Part shown: positions 1-8,535 of the stretch, one piece after another
Numbering within the stretch: position 1 is the stretch's first letter
Layout: every line of letters starts with the position of its first letter
DNA from: an uncultured Oscillospiraceae bacterium
Lineage (GTDB): Bacteria > Bacillota_A > Clostridia > Oscillospirales > Oscillospiraceae
Reading direction: 5' to 3'
Assembly: GCA_947631215.1 (NCBI GenBank)
Contig: CANRKN010000001.1
Span: forward strand, 1 to 64,000
DNA length: 64,000 nt
Translations under genes and position numbers: made by a program
The notes under the pieces: model-generated
What the model saw: only the letters and a program-made list of their open reading frames with translations
Database searches by the model: none
What the model was told of the DNA's origin: nothing

Positions 1-4
1 AAAG

Positions 5-28
5 CAGCCAGCAGTTTCCTGCTGGCTG
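5..28. terminator. Perfect hairpin at window start
   Basis: A perfect 10-bp inverted repeat, CAGCCAGCAG and CTGCTGGCTG, around a 4-base loop. It lies past the 3' end of the minus-strand gene that stops at 105 and may end transcription from either side. No strong T tract follows directly, so the terminator role is inferred. Confidence 0.4.
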
Positions 29-104
29 GGATAAATCCTTATTCTTTTTCATTGTTCTCTTGACGGGTCGCAGTTCACGGCCCGCCGGGCTTTTGGTATA
101 TGGT

Positions 105-1676
105 TCAGAGGCCGTCCATGTCTGCAATAAGGGTCTTGGCATAAGCCTCCAGCGTCTCCAGCGGCGCCTGCTCGCCGGATACGCACAGTTGGAACACAAG
201 GTCCCGCTCCCCGTCCAGCCACCAGAGCACGCTCTGCGGCTCCACGCCCCATTGCGACGGTGTGTACAGCGCCTGGCAGCCATTGAACTCAAAGACCGTC
301 CCCTCCGGGTTGGCCCGCTTGTTGTCCGCCATCTCCCAGGCGTTGACGCTCTCCGTCAGCGCCGTATCGGAAAACACCCGCTTGTAGATAAGGCTCAGCC
401 CCTTGCCCTCCGTCTGGCTGTAATAATAGCTGCTGACGTAGATGGCGTAAACGTCCGCGCTCGCCCCGTCCGGATGCCTTTCGCCGTCCGGCTGGCACAA
501 GCCCTTGCGCCAGACCTGGGAACAGCCCGCCGGGGGTGTCTTCCAGTCCCAGTCTCCCAGCTGTTCCAGCGCCCAGGTCAGGGCCTCGCCGTCATCGGCA
601 AACTGCGGCAGCGCGGCGCCCTCCGGGTGAGGGTCGTGGGCGGCTATATAATCCGCAAGCCACGCCTCGTATGCTTTGTCCATCTGCTCCATGCCGTCGG
701 TCAGGTCCAGGGGCGTGCCGTCGAACCGGGCTGCCAGGGCGTCGAAGTCCACGCAATCCGCCAGCTCCTCCAGTTCCTCCCGGCTGCCCGCGCCGCTGGA
801 CAGCTCCACATATGCCCCCGGCAGCTCCCCCAGGATGACGCCGCCGTTTTCCGACAGCGCCAGTGTCAGCTCCTGTCCGCCCGCGGTATAGCTCCACTGC
901 TCATATGCCGCGGGAAGATAGCCGGTGATGGTTGTGAAGGAACCCTTGGCGCTCAAAAACATGGTGAAGCACTCCGGCGCGTCCCACTCGTCACTTACGG
1001 ATGCCTCCAGCTTGAAGGAGCCGTCGTCGTAGACATAGCCGCCGTAGGCGTCGCAGGGGCCGTGGATGAAGATGTCCATGTCCAGGAGCCGGCACAGGCT
1101 CTCCAGAGCCAGCATGTCATAATCATCGCCCTCCCGCAGAAGGATGGACCGGTGCTGGTGCAGAGTCAGGCCGTACTTTTCCATGAGCGCGTCCAGCTCG
1201 TCTGCCTGCTCCCAGGTGTCGGCGCCATAATAGCCCCAGTAGTTTTCCGGCGTCTCGTGCCAACCGTCGTCCACGCCCTCCTGCTCCCAAAGGGCCTTCT
1301 TCTCCTCCCACCAGCGCTCCTGCATGGCGTCCCACTCCACGTAGGCCTGGTACTCCGGCGTGCCCTGATAGCCCACCAGGGAGATGCGGCTCTTCTCCCG
1401 CTCCTCCTGCGCCAAATCGAGCGGGTCCGCCGCTGGCTGGGCGATGACGTAATCCTCCACAAAATGCTGGTATACCCCGTAGGCGGTGACGCTCAGCAGG
1501 ACCGTTACCGCCGCCGCGATGAGAAGCATCCGCCCCAGCCGCCGTGGCCGCTTTCCCTGTCCGCCCCGTTCCCGGCAGAGTGCCAGGACGCGGTCCGGAC
1601 TGGCGGACGCGGGGCCGTACAGGGTCAGGGTCTCGTCGCCCAGCCCGTCCATCAGCTGGGAAATGTTAAGCGTCAT
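105..1676 (-). CDS. Membrane-anchored anti-sigma-like protein
   Basis: A 523-residue protein whose start overlaps the end of an ECF sigma factor gene by 11 bases, the usual layout of a sigma/anti-sigma pair. It has a short cytoplasmic N-terminus (about 47 residues), one transmembrane helix at about residues 48-68 after the basic stretch KRPRRLGR, and a large extracytoplasmic, acidic, Trp/Tyr-rich region. The outer region is not a family I recognise, and I see no clear zinc anti-sigma HxxxCxxC motif. The role as regulator of the neighbouring sigma factor is inferred from position and topology. It could instead be a sensor or effector membrane protein made with the sigma factor. Confidence 0.6.
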   Translation of the reverse strand: MTLNISQLMDGLGDETLTLYGPASASPDRVLALCRERGGQGKRPRRLGRMLLIAAAVTVLLSVTAYGVYQHFVEDYVIAQPAADPLDLAQEEREKSRISLVGYQGTPEYQAYVEWDAMQERWWEEKKALWEQEGVDDGWHETPENYWGYYGADTWEQADELDALMEKYGLTLHQHRSILLREGDDYDMLALESLCRLLDMDIFIHGPCDAYGGYVYDDGSFKLEASVSDEWDAPECFTMFLSAKGSFTTITGYLPAAYEQWSYTAGGQELTLALSENGGVILGELPGAYVELSSGAGSREELEELADCVDFDALAARFDGTPLDLTDGMEQMDKAYEAWLADYIAAHDPHPEGAALPQFADDGEALTWALEQLGDWDWKTPPAGCSQVWRKGLCQPDGERHPDGASADVYAIYVSSYYYSQTEGKGLSLIYKRVFSDTALTESVNAWEMADNKRANPEGTVFEFNGCQALYTPSQWGVEPQSVLWWLDGERDLVFQLCVSGEQAPLETLEAYAKTLIADMDGL

Positions 1677-2226
1677 ATTCGTCCTCTCCTTTCACCAATG
1701 TCCGGCGCAGGGCCTCCCGGCCCCGCTCCAGGCGCTTTCGCACGTTGGCGGCCGTCAGGCCCATGGCCGCCGCCACGGCCTGGCAGCTCTCGCCGTAATA
1801 GTAGTGGCGGATGAATATCTCCCGGTCCGGAGGACTCATGGCGTCCACCAGCCCCCGGACGGCCTGCCTTGCCTCCCGCTCCAATATCTCCCCCTCAGGG
1901 CCCTCGCAGGTAAGCTCCAGCTCGTCGTATTCCAGGGCCGTGGTCCGGCCCAGGCTCTTCAGCCTGTCGAAGGCCCTGCTCCTGGCCACGGCGGCCAGGT
2001 AGCCCTTCACCTTCCCGTCTCCCGGCTGGCCGCAGTACCGCCACAGGGAGAGGAATACGTCCGCGGTGATCTCCTCCGCGTCCTGGGCGGTGATGGCGTG
2101 GCCCGCCAGGTTCCACACGATGGCGGACACATAGGCCGTGTACCGCCGGATGAACCAGGCCAGGCCCTCCTCGTCGCCCCGGCGCATCTGCTCCAGGGCG
2201 GCCTGCTCGGTTTGTATCTCTGTCAT
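1666..2226 (-). CDS. ECF-type RNA polymerase sigma factor
   Basis: A 186-residue sigma-70 family protein. Region 2 lies at about residues 20-85 (EEITADVFLSLWRY, then AVARSRAFDRLK). Region 4 lies at about 125-175 and ends in a helix-turn-helix (ESCQAVAAAMGLTAANVRKR). The start at 2226 is chosen because a GGAGG ribosome-binding site lies a few bases upstream and the protein begins MTEIQTEQ, normal for the family. It redirects core RNA polymerase to stress or envelope promoters, and its targets cannot be read from the window. The adjacent overlapping membrane protein is its likely anti-sigma partner. Confidence 0.85.
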   Translation of the reverse strand: MTEIQTEQAALEQMRRGDEEGLAWFIRRYTAYVSAIVWNLAGHAITAQDAEEITADVFLSLWRYCGQPGDGKVKGYLAAVARSRAFDRLKSLGRTTALEYDELELTCEGPEGEILEREARQAVRGLVDAMSPPDREIFIRHYYYGESCQAVAAAMGLTAANVRKRLERGREALRRTLVKGEDEYDA

Positions 2227-2297
2227 GAAAGCCTCCTTTCCGCGCCCTCTGCCTTGATAGACAGCCGCCGCGGCAGAAATGTGACAGTCCAATATGC

Positions 2298-2325
2298 TTG
2301 TGCTTTGCGGAAAGTGTGCTATAAT
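2298..2325 (+). promoter_or_regulatory. Promoter of uvrB
   Basis: A vegetative-type promoter with -35 TTGTGC (2298-2303), a 16-base spacer and -10 TATAAT (2320-2325), plus an extended -10 TG. It is followed by AGGAGG about 7 bases before the uvrB ATG. No LexA box was recognised. Confidence 0.65.
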
Positions 2326-2356
2326 AATCTTTCAGTAAATTTCCAGGAGGCCCGCC

Positions 2357-4333
2357 ATGGACAGCAAGCCCTTCAAAGTCGTATCGCCCTATGAGCCCGC
2401 GGGGGACCAGCCCGAGGCCATCGCCGCCCTGGCCCAGGGCTTGGAGGCCGGCATCGACGAGCAGGTGCTCCTGGGCGTCACCGGCTCCGGCAAGACCTAC
2501 ACCATGGCGAAGGTGATAGAGCGTGTCCAGCGGCCCACCCTGGTCCTGGCCCACAACAAGACCCTGGCGGCCCAGCTGTACGCCGAGTTTCGGGAGTTCT
2601 TCCCGGACAACGCCGTGGAGTACTTCGTCAGCTACTACGACTACTACCAGCCGGAGGCCTACATCCCCCACACGGACACATTCATCGAGAAGGACGCCTC
2701 CATCAACGACGAGATAGACAGGCTCCGCCTCTCCGCCACCGCGTCGCTTTTGGAGCGGCGGGACGTCATCGTGGTCAGCTCCGTCTCCTGCATCTACGGC
2801 CTCGGCGAGCCGGATGACTTCGCCGCCATGATGGTGTCCCTGCGGGTGGGGATGGAGATCAAGATCGAGGAGCTCTCCCGGAAGCTCGTCAATATCCGCT
2901 ACGAGCGCAACGACGTCGCCTTCGAGCGCAACAAGTTCCGGGTCCGGGGGGACACAGTGGAGATATGGCCCGCCTACTGGAAGGACACCGCCCTGCGGGT
3001 GGAGTTTTTCGGCGACGAGATAGATAGGATAAGCGAGATCAACGCCGTCACCGGCGCGCCGGTGCGCCGTCTCACCAACATCCCCATCTGGCCCGCCAAC
3101 CATTACGTCACCACCAAGGAGAAGATGGAGGCGGCCATCGTCCAGATACGGCTGGAGCTGGCGGAACGCCTGGCCTGGTTCGAGGCCAACGGCCGGCTTT
3201 TGGAGGCCCAGCGGCTCAAGCAGCGGACAGAATACGACATCGAGATGATGCAGGAGCTGGGCTACTGCTCCGGCATCGAGAACTATTCCCGCATCATCTC
3301 CGGCCGGGCCCCGGGCAGCGCCCCCATGACATTGCTTGACTACTTCCCCAAGGACTTCGTCCTCTTCGTGGACGAGAGCCACGTCACCCTGCCCCAGGTC
3401 CGGGCCATGTACCGGGGGGACAGGAGCCGGAAGGAGACGCTGGTGGAGTACGGCTTCCGCCTGCCCTGCGCCTTCGATAACCGGCCCCTGATGTTCGACG
3501 AGTTCAACGAGCGGATAAACCAGGCCATATACGTCTCCGCCACCCCGGGGGAGTATGAGCGCAGCCGGGCCGGGCAGATGGCCGAGCAGGTGATACGGCC
3601 CACGGGGCTTTTGGACCCGGCCATCGAGGTGCGGCCCGTGGAGGGGCAGATAGACGACCTCATCGGCGAGATCAACGCCCGGGTGGAGAAGAACCAGCGC
3701 ACCCTGGTCACCACCCTCACGGTGAAGATGGCGGAGGACCTGACCGCCTACCTCACCGACGCGGGCATCCGCAGCCGGTACCTGCACCACAACATCAGCG
3801 CCATCGAGCGCATGGAGATCATCCGGGACATGCGCCTGGGCCACTTTGACGTGCTGGTTGGCATCAACCTCCTGCGGGAGGGCCTGGACCTGCCGGAGGT
3901 ATCCCTGGTAGCCATCCTGGACGCGGACAAGGAGGGCTTCCTCCGCTCCGAGACCAGCCTCATCCAGACCACGGGCCGGGCCGCCCGGAACGCGGAGGGC
4001 CTCGTCATCATGTATGCCGACACGGTGACGCCCTCCATGGCCGCGGCCATCCATGAGACGGAGCGCCGCCGGGCCAAGCAGAAGGCCTTCAACGAGGCCC
4101 ACGGCATCGTGCCCCGGACCATCATCAAGGACGTGAAGGACATGATGGAGGTCTACGGCGACGAGGAAAAGCCCGCGGTCCTGAACGAGTCCGGCGTGAA
4201 GATGACCGCCCGGGAGCGGCAGGCGGAGATAGAGAAGCTGGAAAAGCAGATGCGCAAGGCCGCCCAAATGCTGGAATTCGAGTACGCCGCCGTCCTCCGG
4301 GACCGGCTCATCAAGCTCCGGGGAGAAAAATGA
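2357..4333 (+). CDS. uvrB: Excinuclease ABC subunit B
   Basis: UvrB, 658 residues, full family length. It is the damage-verifying helicase-like subunit of nucleotide excision repair: it is loaded by UvrA, clamps the DNA and recruits UvrC. Visible features in order are the Walker A loop [12 protein letters not shown] near residue 40, the beta-hairpin signature [12 protein letters not shown] near residue 95, helicase motifs V and VI ([14 protein letters not shown] and QTTGRAARN) near residues 510-555, and a C-terminal UVR coiled-coil domain (about residues 620-655) that binds UvrC. It sits alone behind its own promoter with no uvrA or uvrC next to it. Confidence 0.98.
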   Translation: MDSKPFKVVSPYEPAGDQPEAIAALAQGLEAGIDEQVLLGVTGSGKTYTMAKVIERVQRPTLVLAHNKTLAAQLYAEFREFFPDNAVEYFVSYYDYYQPEAYIPHTDTFIEKDASINDEIDRLRLSATASLLERRDVIVVSSVSCIYGLGEPDDFAAMMVSLRVGMEIKIEELSRKLVNIRYERNDVAFERNKFRVRGDTVEIWPAYWKDTALRVEFFGDEIDRISEINAVTGAPVRRLTNIPIWPANHYVTTKEKMEAAIVQIRLELAERLAWFEANGRLLEAQRLKQRTEYDIEMMQELGYCSGIENYSRIISGRAPGSAPMTLLDYFPKDFVLFVDESHVTLPQVRAMYRGDRSRKETLVEYGFRLPCAFDNRPLMFDEFNERINQAIYVSATPGEYERSRAGQMAEQVIRPTGLLDPAIEVRPVEGQIDDLIGEINARVEKNQRTLVTTLTVKMAEDLTAYLTDAGIRSRYLHHNISAIERMEIIRDMRLGHFDVLVGINLLREGLDLPEVSLVAILDADKEGFLRSETSLIQTTGRAARNAEGLVIMYADTVTPSMAAAIHETERRRAKQKAFNEAHGIVPRTIIKDVKDMMEVYGDEEKPAVLNESGVKMTARERQAEIEKLEKQMRKAAQMLEFEYAAVLRDRLIKLRGEK

Positions 4334-4341
4334 CAGAGAAA

Positions 4342-4367
4342 CGCCCCCGTCCGGATGGACGGGGGCG
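4342..4367. terminator. Hairpin between convergent uvrB and degV-family gene
   Basis: A perfect inverted repeat, CGCCCCCGTCC and GGACGGGGGCG, with a GGAT loop, between the convergent ends of uvrB and the DegV gene. A bidirectional stop is likely, although no long T tract follows. Confidence 0.6.
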
Positions 4368-4381
4368 CGGTGCATATTGGC

Positions 4382-5236
4382 TCATCTGGCCGGGCCGCGG
4401 AAGAACAATGCCACAGTGCCGGGGCCCACGTGGGAGCCTGTGACGGGCTCGTAGCAGACCGTTAAGATCTCGCCGGTGCATCCGGCGGCCCGGAGCTTCT
4501 CCGCCACCAGGGCGGCGTCGGCGGGGCTGTCGCAGTGGGCCAGGCCCACGGGCGCGGATCTGTCGATGCAGTGCTCCCTGTAGTGGGCGGCCAGGGTGTC
4601 CAGGCTCCGGCGCCGGCCCACGTTCATGTTTTTCATCACGATGTGGCCGTCGGCGTCCCCCCAGAGGACGGGCTTCACGTTCAGCATGTTGCCCACCCGG
4701 GCCACGGCGCTGTGGAGCCGTCCGCCCCGGCGGAGATAGTCCAGGTCCTCCACGGTGAATATCTGGTAGACGTGGTCCCGGCCCTCCCGGGCGATGGCCA
4801 CGGCGGCGTCATAGTCCGCGCCCTCCGCCTGGGCTTTCGCGGCGGCGAGCACCTCCAGGCCCTCCCCCAGGGAGGCGGCCCGGGTGTCCACTACAGTTAT
4901 GTTCCGCTCCGGGAACTCCTCCGTAAGGTCCGCCGCCACGGTCCGGGCCAGGCCCACCGTGCCGCTGATACCGCTGGACATGCCGATGTAGAGGATGTCC
5001 TCGCCCCGCTCCAGCACGGGCCGGAAGGCGTCAATGAACACCGCCGGGGCGGGCATGCTGGTGCGGGTCTCGGCGCCGGAGCGCATGGCGGCGTAGAAGG
5101 CCGGGCCGTCGAAGCCCTTGGACACGTCCAGCACCTGGCCGTTCACCGAGCAGGAAATGACGACGATGCCTATGTGATACCGGTCCACCAGGTCCTCAGG
5201 GAGATTGGCGGCCAGGTCGGTGAATATCTGATACAT
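4382..5236 (-). CDS. DegV family fatty-acid-binding protein
   Basis: A 284-residue DegV/EDD-fold protein. The family binds a fatty acid and in Gram-positives acts as FakB, presenting the fatty acid to the kinase FakA for phosphorylation before phospholipid synthesis. Family features seen are the N-terminal TDLAANLPEDL (normally a TDS start), TSMPAPAVF, the ligand-loop segment YIGMSSGISGT, a central DTRAASLGEG, and the second-domain motif LDYLRRGGRLHSA. The neighbours are unrelated and no fakA is present, so the fatty-acid role rests on family knowledge. Confidence 0.88.
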   Translation of the reverse strand: MYQIFTDLAANLPEDLVDRYHIGIVVISCSVNGQVLDVSKGFDGPAFYAAMRSGAETRTSMPAPAVFIDAFRPVLERGEDILYIGMSSGISGTVGLARTVAADLTEEFPERNITVVDTRAASLGEGLEVLAAAKAQAEGADYDAAVAIAREGRDHVYQIFTVEDLDYLRRGGRLHSAVARVGNMLNVKPVLWGDADGHIVMKNMNVGRRRSLDTLAAHYREHCIDRSAPVGLAHCDSPADAALVAEKLRAAGCTGEILTVCYEPVTGSHVGPGTVALFFRGPAR

Positions 5237-5307
5237 GGCGATACCTCCCGCGCTTTCGCCCCTATGATACGCGCGGGCGGTCCGGGGAGCAATCCATGGA
5301 TGGGAAA

Positions 5308-5339
5308 GAGCCCTCTCCCAATCGTTCGGGGGAGAGCTC
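5308..5339 (-). terminator. Terminator after the nfo-orf71 unit
   Basis: A GC-rich inverted repeat (GAGCTCTCCCCC paired with GGGAGAGGGCTC, with wobble positions) followed on the minus strand by CTTTCCC. It lies downstream of the small minus-strand gene and upstream of the DegV gene. Confidence 0.5.
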
Positions 5340-5419
5340 TACGAATCGTAGAATGTCCTGTTTTCAAGGCTTTGCGGGCAAGAGAAGGGCCGGACGCCCG
5401 CAGGCGTCCGGCCAGTGTG

Positions 5420-5635
5420 TCAGCTCAGCTGGGCGGGGTCGATGCCCACCAGGGAGTTGACGTAGGCGCGCATCTCCGCCCTGGAGCCGATGCGGCGGGT
5501 CTTGCTCACTACCTGCCGGCGCTGTTCCTCGGTCAGGGCCGAGAACACGTCCATGGCGTCCGGATTCTGGGCCAGGGCCATGCCGAAGCCCAGGGGGATG
5601 CCGGGCCCGTCCACGAAGTTCTCTCTCAAATTCAT
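5420..5635 (-). CDS. Small conserved-type hypothetical protein
   Basis: A 71-residue protein lying 41 bases behind nfo in the same direction. It has a short Asn/Gly/Pro N-terminus, then LTEEQRRQVVSKTRRIGS and an amphipathic helix to the end, resembling the small helical tails seen in many Clostridia proteins. The ATG at 5635 is preferred to the adjacent GTG at 5638, but neither has a good Shine-Dalgarno site. Function unknown. Co-transcription with nfo is likely from the spacing and the shared downstream hairpin. Confidence 0.55.
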   Translation of the reverse strand: MNLRENFVDGPGIPLGFGMALAQNPDAMDVFSALTEEQRRQVVSKTRRIGSRAEMRAYVNSLVGIDPAQLS

Positions 5636-5676
5636 CACCGGCGTTAGTCTGTCCGGCGAGAGGGAAAAATATGTGT

Positions 5677-6507
5677 TCAGCCGTGAAGCTCCCGCACCAG
5701 TGCGATCTCGGCGGCGTAGCCCGCCTCGTCGTTGGGCGTCTCCAATATGAAGGGCAGCTTTTCCAGCACCGGGTGGGTGACGAAGCGCTTGACGGCCTCC
5801 AAAGGCATGCGGCCCTCGGTGAGCTTGGCGTGGCGGTCCTTGTGGGAGTCGGTGTCGTTGAGGCTGTTGTTGAGATGTACCGCCTTGATGCGGTCAAGGC
5901 CCACGATGCGGTCAAATTCCGCCAGTACCCCGTCCAGGTCGTTCACCACGTCGTAGCCCCCGTCCCAGACGTGGCATGTGTCGAAGCAGACGCCCAGCTT
6001 GTCCGAAAGCTGCACCCTATCGATGATGGCCCGCAGCTCCTCGAACCTGCCGCCCACCTCGCTGCCCTTGCCTGCCATGGTCTCCAAGAGGACCGTGGTG
6101 GTCATGTCCGGGAACATGACGGTGTTCAATACCTCGGCTATCTTCTCAATGCCCACGTCCGTGCCCTGGCCCACGTGGCTGCCGGGGTGGAAGTTATAGT
6201 ACTGGCCAGGGGTATATTCCATCCGCTGCAGGTCGTCGGCGAAGGCGGTGAGGGCAAACTGGCGCACGTTCTCCTTTTCCGCGCAGGGGTTCAGGGTATA
6301 GGGCGCGTGGGCCACCAGCCGGTCAATGTCTTTTTCCTTGCAGAAAGCAAGAAACCGCTTCACGTCCTCCGGGTCTATGTCCTTGGCCGCGCCGCCCCGG
6401 GGGTTGCGGGTGAAGAAGGCGAAGGTGTTGCCGCCCAGGGCGTCGATGCGATGGCCCATGGCCTCGTACCCGCCGGAGGCGGAGATATGGCATCCGATAC
6501 GAAACAT
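5677..6507 (-). CDS. nfo: Endonuclease IV (AP endonuclease)
   Basis: A 276-residue AP endonuclease family 2 enzyme that cuts the DNA backbone 5' to abasic sites in base excision repair. The TIM-barrel metal-site segments are all present: GCHISASGG near residue 5, YNFHPGSHVG near 105, LLETMAGKGSEVG near 142, CFDTCHVWDGGYD near 175, and VHLNNSLN...KDRHAKLTEG near 215-235. These carry the His, Glu and Asp residues that bind the three zinc ions. Length is normal. The start gives the expected MFRIGCHIS N-terminus. Confidence 0.96.
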   Translation of the reverse strand: MFRIGCHISASGGYEAMGHRIDALGGNTFAFFTRNPRGGAAKDIDPEDVKRFLAFCKEKDIDRLVAHAPYTLNPCAEKENVRQFALTAFADDLQRMEYTPGQYYNFHPGSHVGQGTDVGIEKIAEVLNTVMFPDMTTTVLLETMAGKGSEVGGRFEELRAIIDRVQLSDKLGVCFDTCHVWDGGYDVVNDLDGVLAEFDRIVGLDRIKAVHLNNSLNDTDSHKDRHAKLTEGRMPLEAVKRFVTHPVLEKLPFILETPNDEAGYAAEIALVRELHG

Positions 6508-6615
6508 ATGTGTACCTCTCTGTTGTTTTCTGGCCTTTATTGTAGCATAGTTTCCGGTAAAATGGAACCGGGAGAGGGGGAAGACAAGACAACGGAGAGA
6601 GCAACAGAATCGGCA

Positions 6616-6644
6616 TTGAAAAACATTGGCGGACAGCGTATAAT
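6616..6644 (+). promoter_or_regulatory. Promoter of small acidic gene
   Basis: -35 TTGAAA (6616-6621), 17-base spacer, -10 TATAAT (6639-6644). A near-consensus vegetative promoter 30 bases before the small gene at 6678. Confidence 0.75.
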
Positions 6645-6677
6645 TCTGAAAAATGAATGATTACGAAAGGGGAAACA

Positions 6678-6920
6678 ATGCAGACTTCATCTAGGGCAGA
6701 GGAGATAAAGGCAAGACTCTTGGAGTTTTGCACCTTGATGTCGTTTGAGTATCAGGGAGTATGTTGCGATATTGACCCCTTTAATCCTCATCTGTTTCAT
6801 ATCATGTGTGGGGATGAGGAGCGGGATGCTCACAGCATAGAGGAGGTCATGGAGGAGCCCTTATTTGTGGGGGAATGCCTGCGGGACATTGCCGACGAGA
6901 TAGAGATCATCGACTGGTGA
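6678..6920 (+). CDS. Small acidic hypothetical protein
   Basis: An 80-residue, strongly acidic protein (RAEEIKARLLEF, DEERDAHSIEEVMEE, ending ADEIEIIDW) with several cysteines and histidines. I do not recognise a family. The ATG at 6678 is chosen because GGGGAAAC lies just upstream; an earlier in-frame ATG at 6657 lies too close to the -10 element at 6639-6644. It is a stand-alone unit with its own near-consensus promoter and a terminator directly behind it, so it is probably a real, well-expressed gene. Confidence 0.65.
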   Translation: MQTSSRAEEIKARLLEFCTLMSFEYQGVCCDIDPFNPHLFHIMCGDEERDAHSIEEVMEEPLFVGECLRDIADEIEIIDW

Positions 6921-6935
6921 GTACAACTGAATCAT

Positions 6936-6967
6936 AAACGCACGATGCAAAACTGCACCGTGCGTTT
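6936..6967 (+). terminator. Terminator after small acidic gene
   Basis: Inverted repeat AAACGCACG and CGTGCGTTT followed by TTTC. A typical rho-independent terminator, also usable for the convergent csaB-like gene. Confidence 0.75.
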
Positions 6968-6976
6968 TTCTATTGC

Positions 6977-8032
6977 TCATTCTCCCGCCAGGAGCTCCGC
7001 GGCGGCGGAGAGGCTGGTCTGTTCCCGGGTGCGGAGGGTGCGGGCGGCGGCGGACAGGTGCTCCCCGTCCAGGTGCATGGCGAAGTCCGCAAGCTCCTTC
7101 AAATTCTCCGCCGTCACATCCTCCAGCGCCGCCATGGGCAGGCCCGCGTCGGCACAGAAGGCGTCCACCTTGGGGTCATAGCTTATCCCCCCGGCGGGCA
7201 CCGTGTCCCGCAGGGCGAACACCAGCCCGTGCAGGCGCATGGAGAGCACCAGGCTCATCCGGCCCACCCGTTTGGGGTCCGAGGAGACCTGATAAGGCAC
7301 GTCCCGCAGCGCCGCGGCCACAGGCCGCACGGCTTCCCTATCCCCGGGGGCCAGGCAGATGAACAGGGGTGAGAGCTTATACCGCTCCCAGACGTACCGG
7401 GCCGCCTCGGCGAAGTCGCCGGCATGAGCGTCGAAGCCTGGCCAGGGCCGGAGGATAAAGGCGGCCCGCCGCTCCCGCTCGCCCCCCACCGGGGGCAGGC
7501 CAAGCGCCGGGTCAGCGGACAGGAGCATCCGGGGCTTCGTCACGCCCCAGTTTTCCAGCGTTTTCAGCGCGGCCCCGTCCCGGGCGGCGATGAGGTCGGC
7601 ATAGTCGTTCAGATACCGGGCGGCCCTGTCCCGGGCCTTGTCGGAGCGGATGGGGCCCGCCCCGGCGCCGTAGAGCATCGTGGCGCAGCCCATGGCCTTG
7701 GCTGCCCGCAGGAGCAGCAGGTAGTACCACAGGCTCCGGCGGCTGGTCACGTCCTGCAAAAGGCTCCCGCCGCCTAAGATGAACAGCTTTGCCCGGCCCA
7801 TGGCCCCGAGCCAGCCCAGCACGTTCAGCCGCCCCACGCCGGCGGCCCGGACGGGCCGGGCGGTCTTTTGGGGGCGGCGGGAGATGACCGTGATGGGCAT
7901 GTCCCGTTCCAGCCGCCGCAGGGCGGCGGCGATGGCGGCGAGAGCAGCGTCGTCCCCGGCGTTGGACATGCCGTAGGCGCCGGCGAGCACGGCGCCTCTT
8001 CGCTGGTCGGATGGCTTTTTGAGCCAGGTCAT
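6977..8032 (-). CDS. csaB: CsaB-like polysaccharide pyruvyl transferase
   Basis: A 351-residue member of the polysaccharide pyruvyl transferase family. CsaB adds a pyruvate ketal to a cell-wall polysaccharide that anchors S-layer-homology-domain proteins. The start at 8032 follows GGAGG and gives MTWLKKPSDQ. Family features are the N-terminal AGAYGMSNAGDDAAL, the glycine loop LGGGSLLQD near residue 87, YGAGAGPI near residue 120, and the C-terminal RLHGLVFAL with its conserved His near residue 270. The gene stands alone between two terminators. The CsaB sub-assignment is by overall similarity; another pyruvyl transferase substrate is possible. Confidence 0.85.
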   Translation of the reverse strand: MTWLKKPSDQRRGAVLAGAYGMSNAGDDAALAAIAAALRRLERDMPITVISRRPQKTARPVRAAGVGRLNVLGWLGAMGRAKLFILGGGSLLQDVTSRRSLWYYLLLLRAAKAMGCATMLYGAGAGPIRSDKARDRAARYLNDYADLIAARDGAALKTLENWGVTKPRMLLSADPALGLPPVGGERERRAAFILRPWPGFDAHAGDFAEAARYVWERYKLSPLFICLAPGDREAVRPVAAALRDVPYQVSSDPKRVGRMSLVLSMRLHGLVFALRDTVPAGGISYDPKVDAFCADAGLPMAALEDVTAENLKELADFAMHLDGEHLSAAARTLRTREQTSLSAAAELLAGE

Positions 8033-8058
8033 GGCGGGCTTCCTCCCGGATGAAAAAT

Positions 8059-8083
8059 GGGGACGCGCGGAGAGCGCGTCCCC
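8059..8083 (-). terminator. Terminator of the hexuronate operon
   Basis: Perfect stem GGGGACGCGC and GCGCGTCCCC followed on the minus strand by ATTTTTC. It ends the six-gene minus-strand operon just after the HIT gene. Confidence 0.8.
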
Positions 8084-8100
8084 TTGGGTTTGATGTGGGT

Positions 8101-8520
8101 TCAGAGATTCGCCTTGATCTTCTCGATCATCTCCGCGTACTCGGCCTCGGTGAGGGTGGTCCGGCCGGGGTTCATCTGGAACACGCCGCCCCACTCGAAC
8201 TGGTCCTTGTACTTGGGCACCAGGTGGAAGTGGAGGTGGCAGCCCCCGTCGCCGTAGGCGCCGTAGTTCACCTTGTCGGGGTGGAAGGCCGCGTGGATGG
8301 CCTTGGAGGCCCGGGCCACGTCGGCGAAGAAGGCGGTGCGGTCCTCGTCGGAGATGTCCACGAGCTCGCTCACATGGTCCTTGTAGGCCACGATGCAGCG
8401 GCCGGGGTGGCTCTGCTCCTTAAAGAGGATAAGGGAGCTTACGGAGAGGTCGCAGATATAGATGCCGAAGGCGTCCAGAAGCTCGCCCCGCATGCAGTAG
8501 CCGCAGTTTTGGTCTTTCAT
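8101..8520 (-). CDS. HIT family nucleotide hydrolase/transferase
   Basis: A 139-residue histidine-triad protein. The catalytic motif HLHFHLVPK lies near residue 97, and NPGRTTL follows. A CGYC pair near the N-terminus may bind zinc, as in many Firmicute HIT proteins. The family hydrolyses purine nucleotide conjugates such as adenosine phosphoramidates. The gene begins 15 bases after uxaA and precedes the operon terminator, so it is probably co-transcribed with uronate catabolism, though a metabolic link is not evident. Confidence 0.9.
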   Translation of the reverse strand: MKDQNCGYCMRGELLDAFGIYICDLSVSSLILFKEQSHPGRCIVAYKDHVSELVDISDEDRTAFFADVARASKAIHAAFHPDKVNYGAYGDGGCHLHFHLVPKYKDQFEWGGVFQMNPGRTTLTEAEYAEMIEKIKANL

Positions 8521-8535
8521 ATCATGCTCCTTTTC

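Noticed and set aside
60..1814. Long plus-strand open frame opposite the anti-sigma-like gene
   Set aside because: It is the antisense shadow of the minus-strand gene: GC-rich third-position bias belongs to the minus strand, and the translation has no domain or helix pattern.
1895..4375. 826-codon minus-strand open frame opposite uvrB
   Set aside because: uvrB on the plus strand is certain from motifs along its whole length. The opposite frame is a GC-rich shadow, rich in Gly/Val/Leu/His without motifs.
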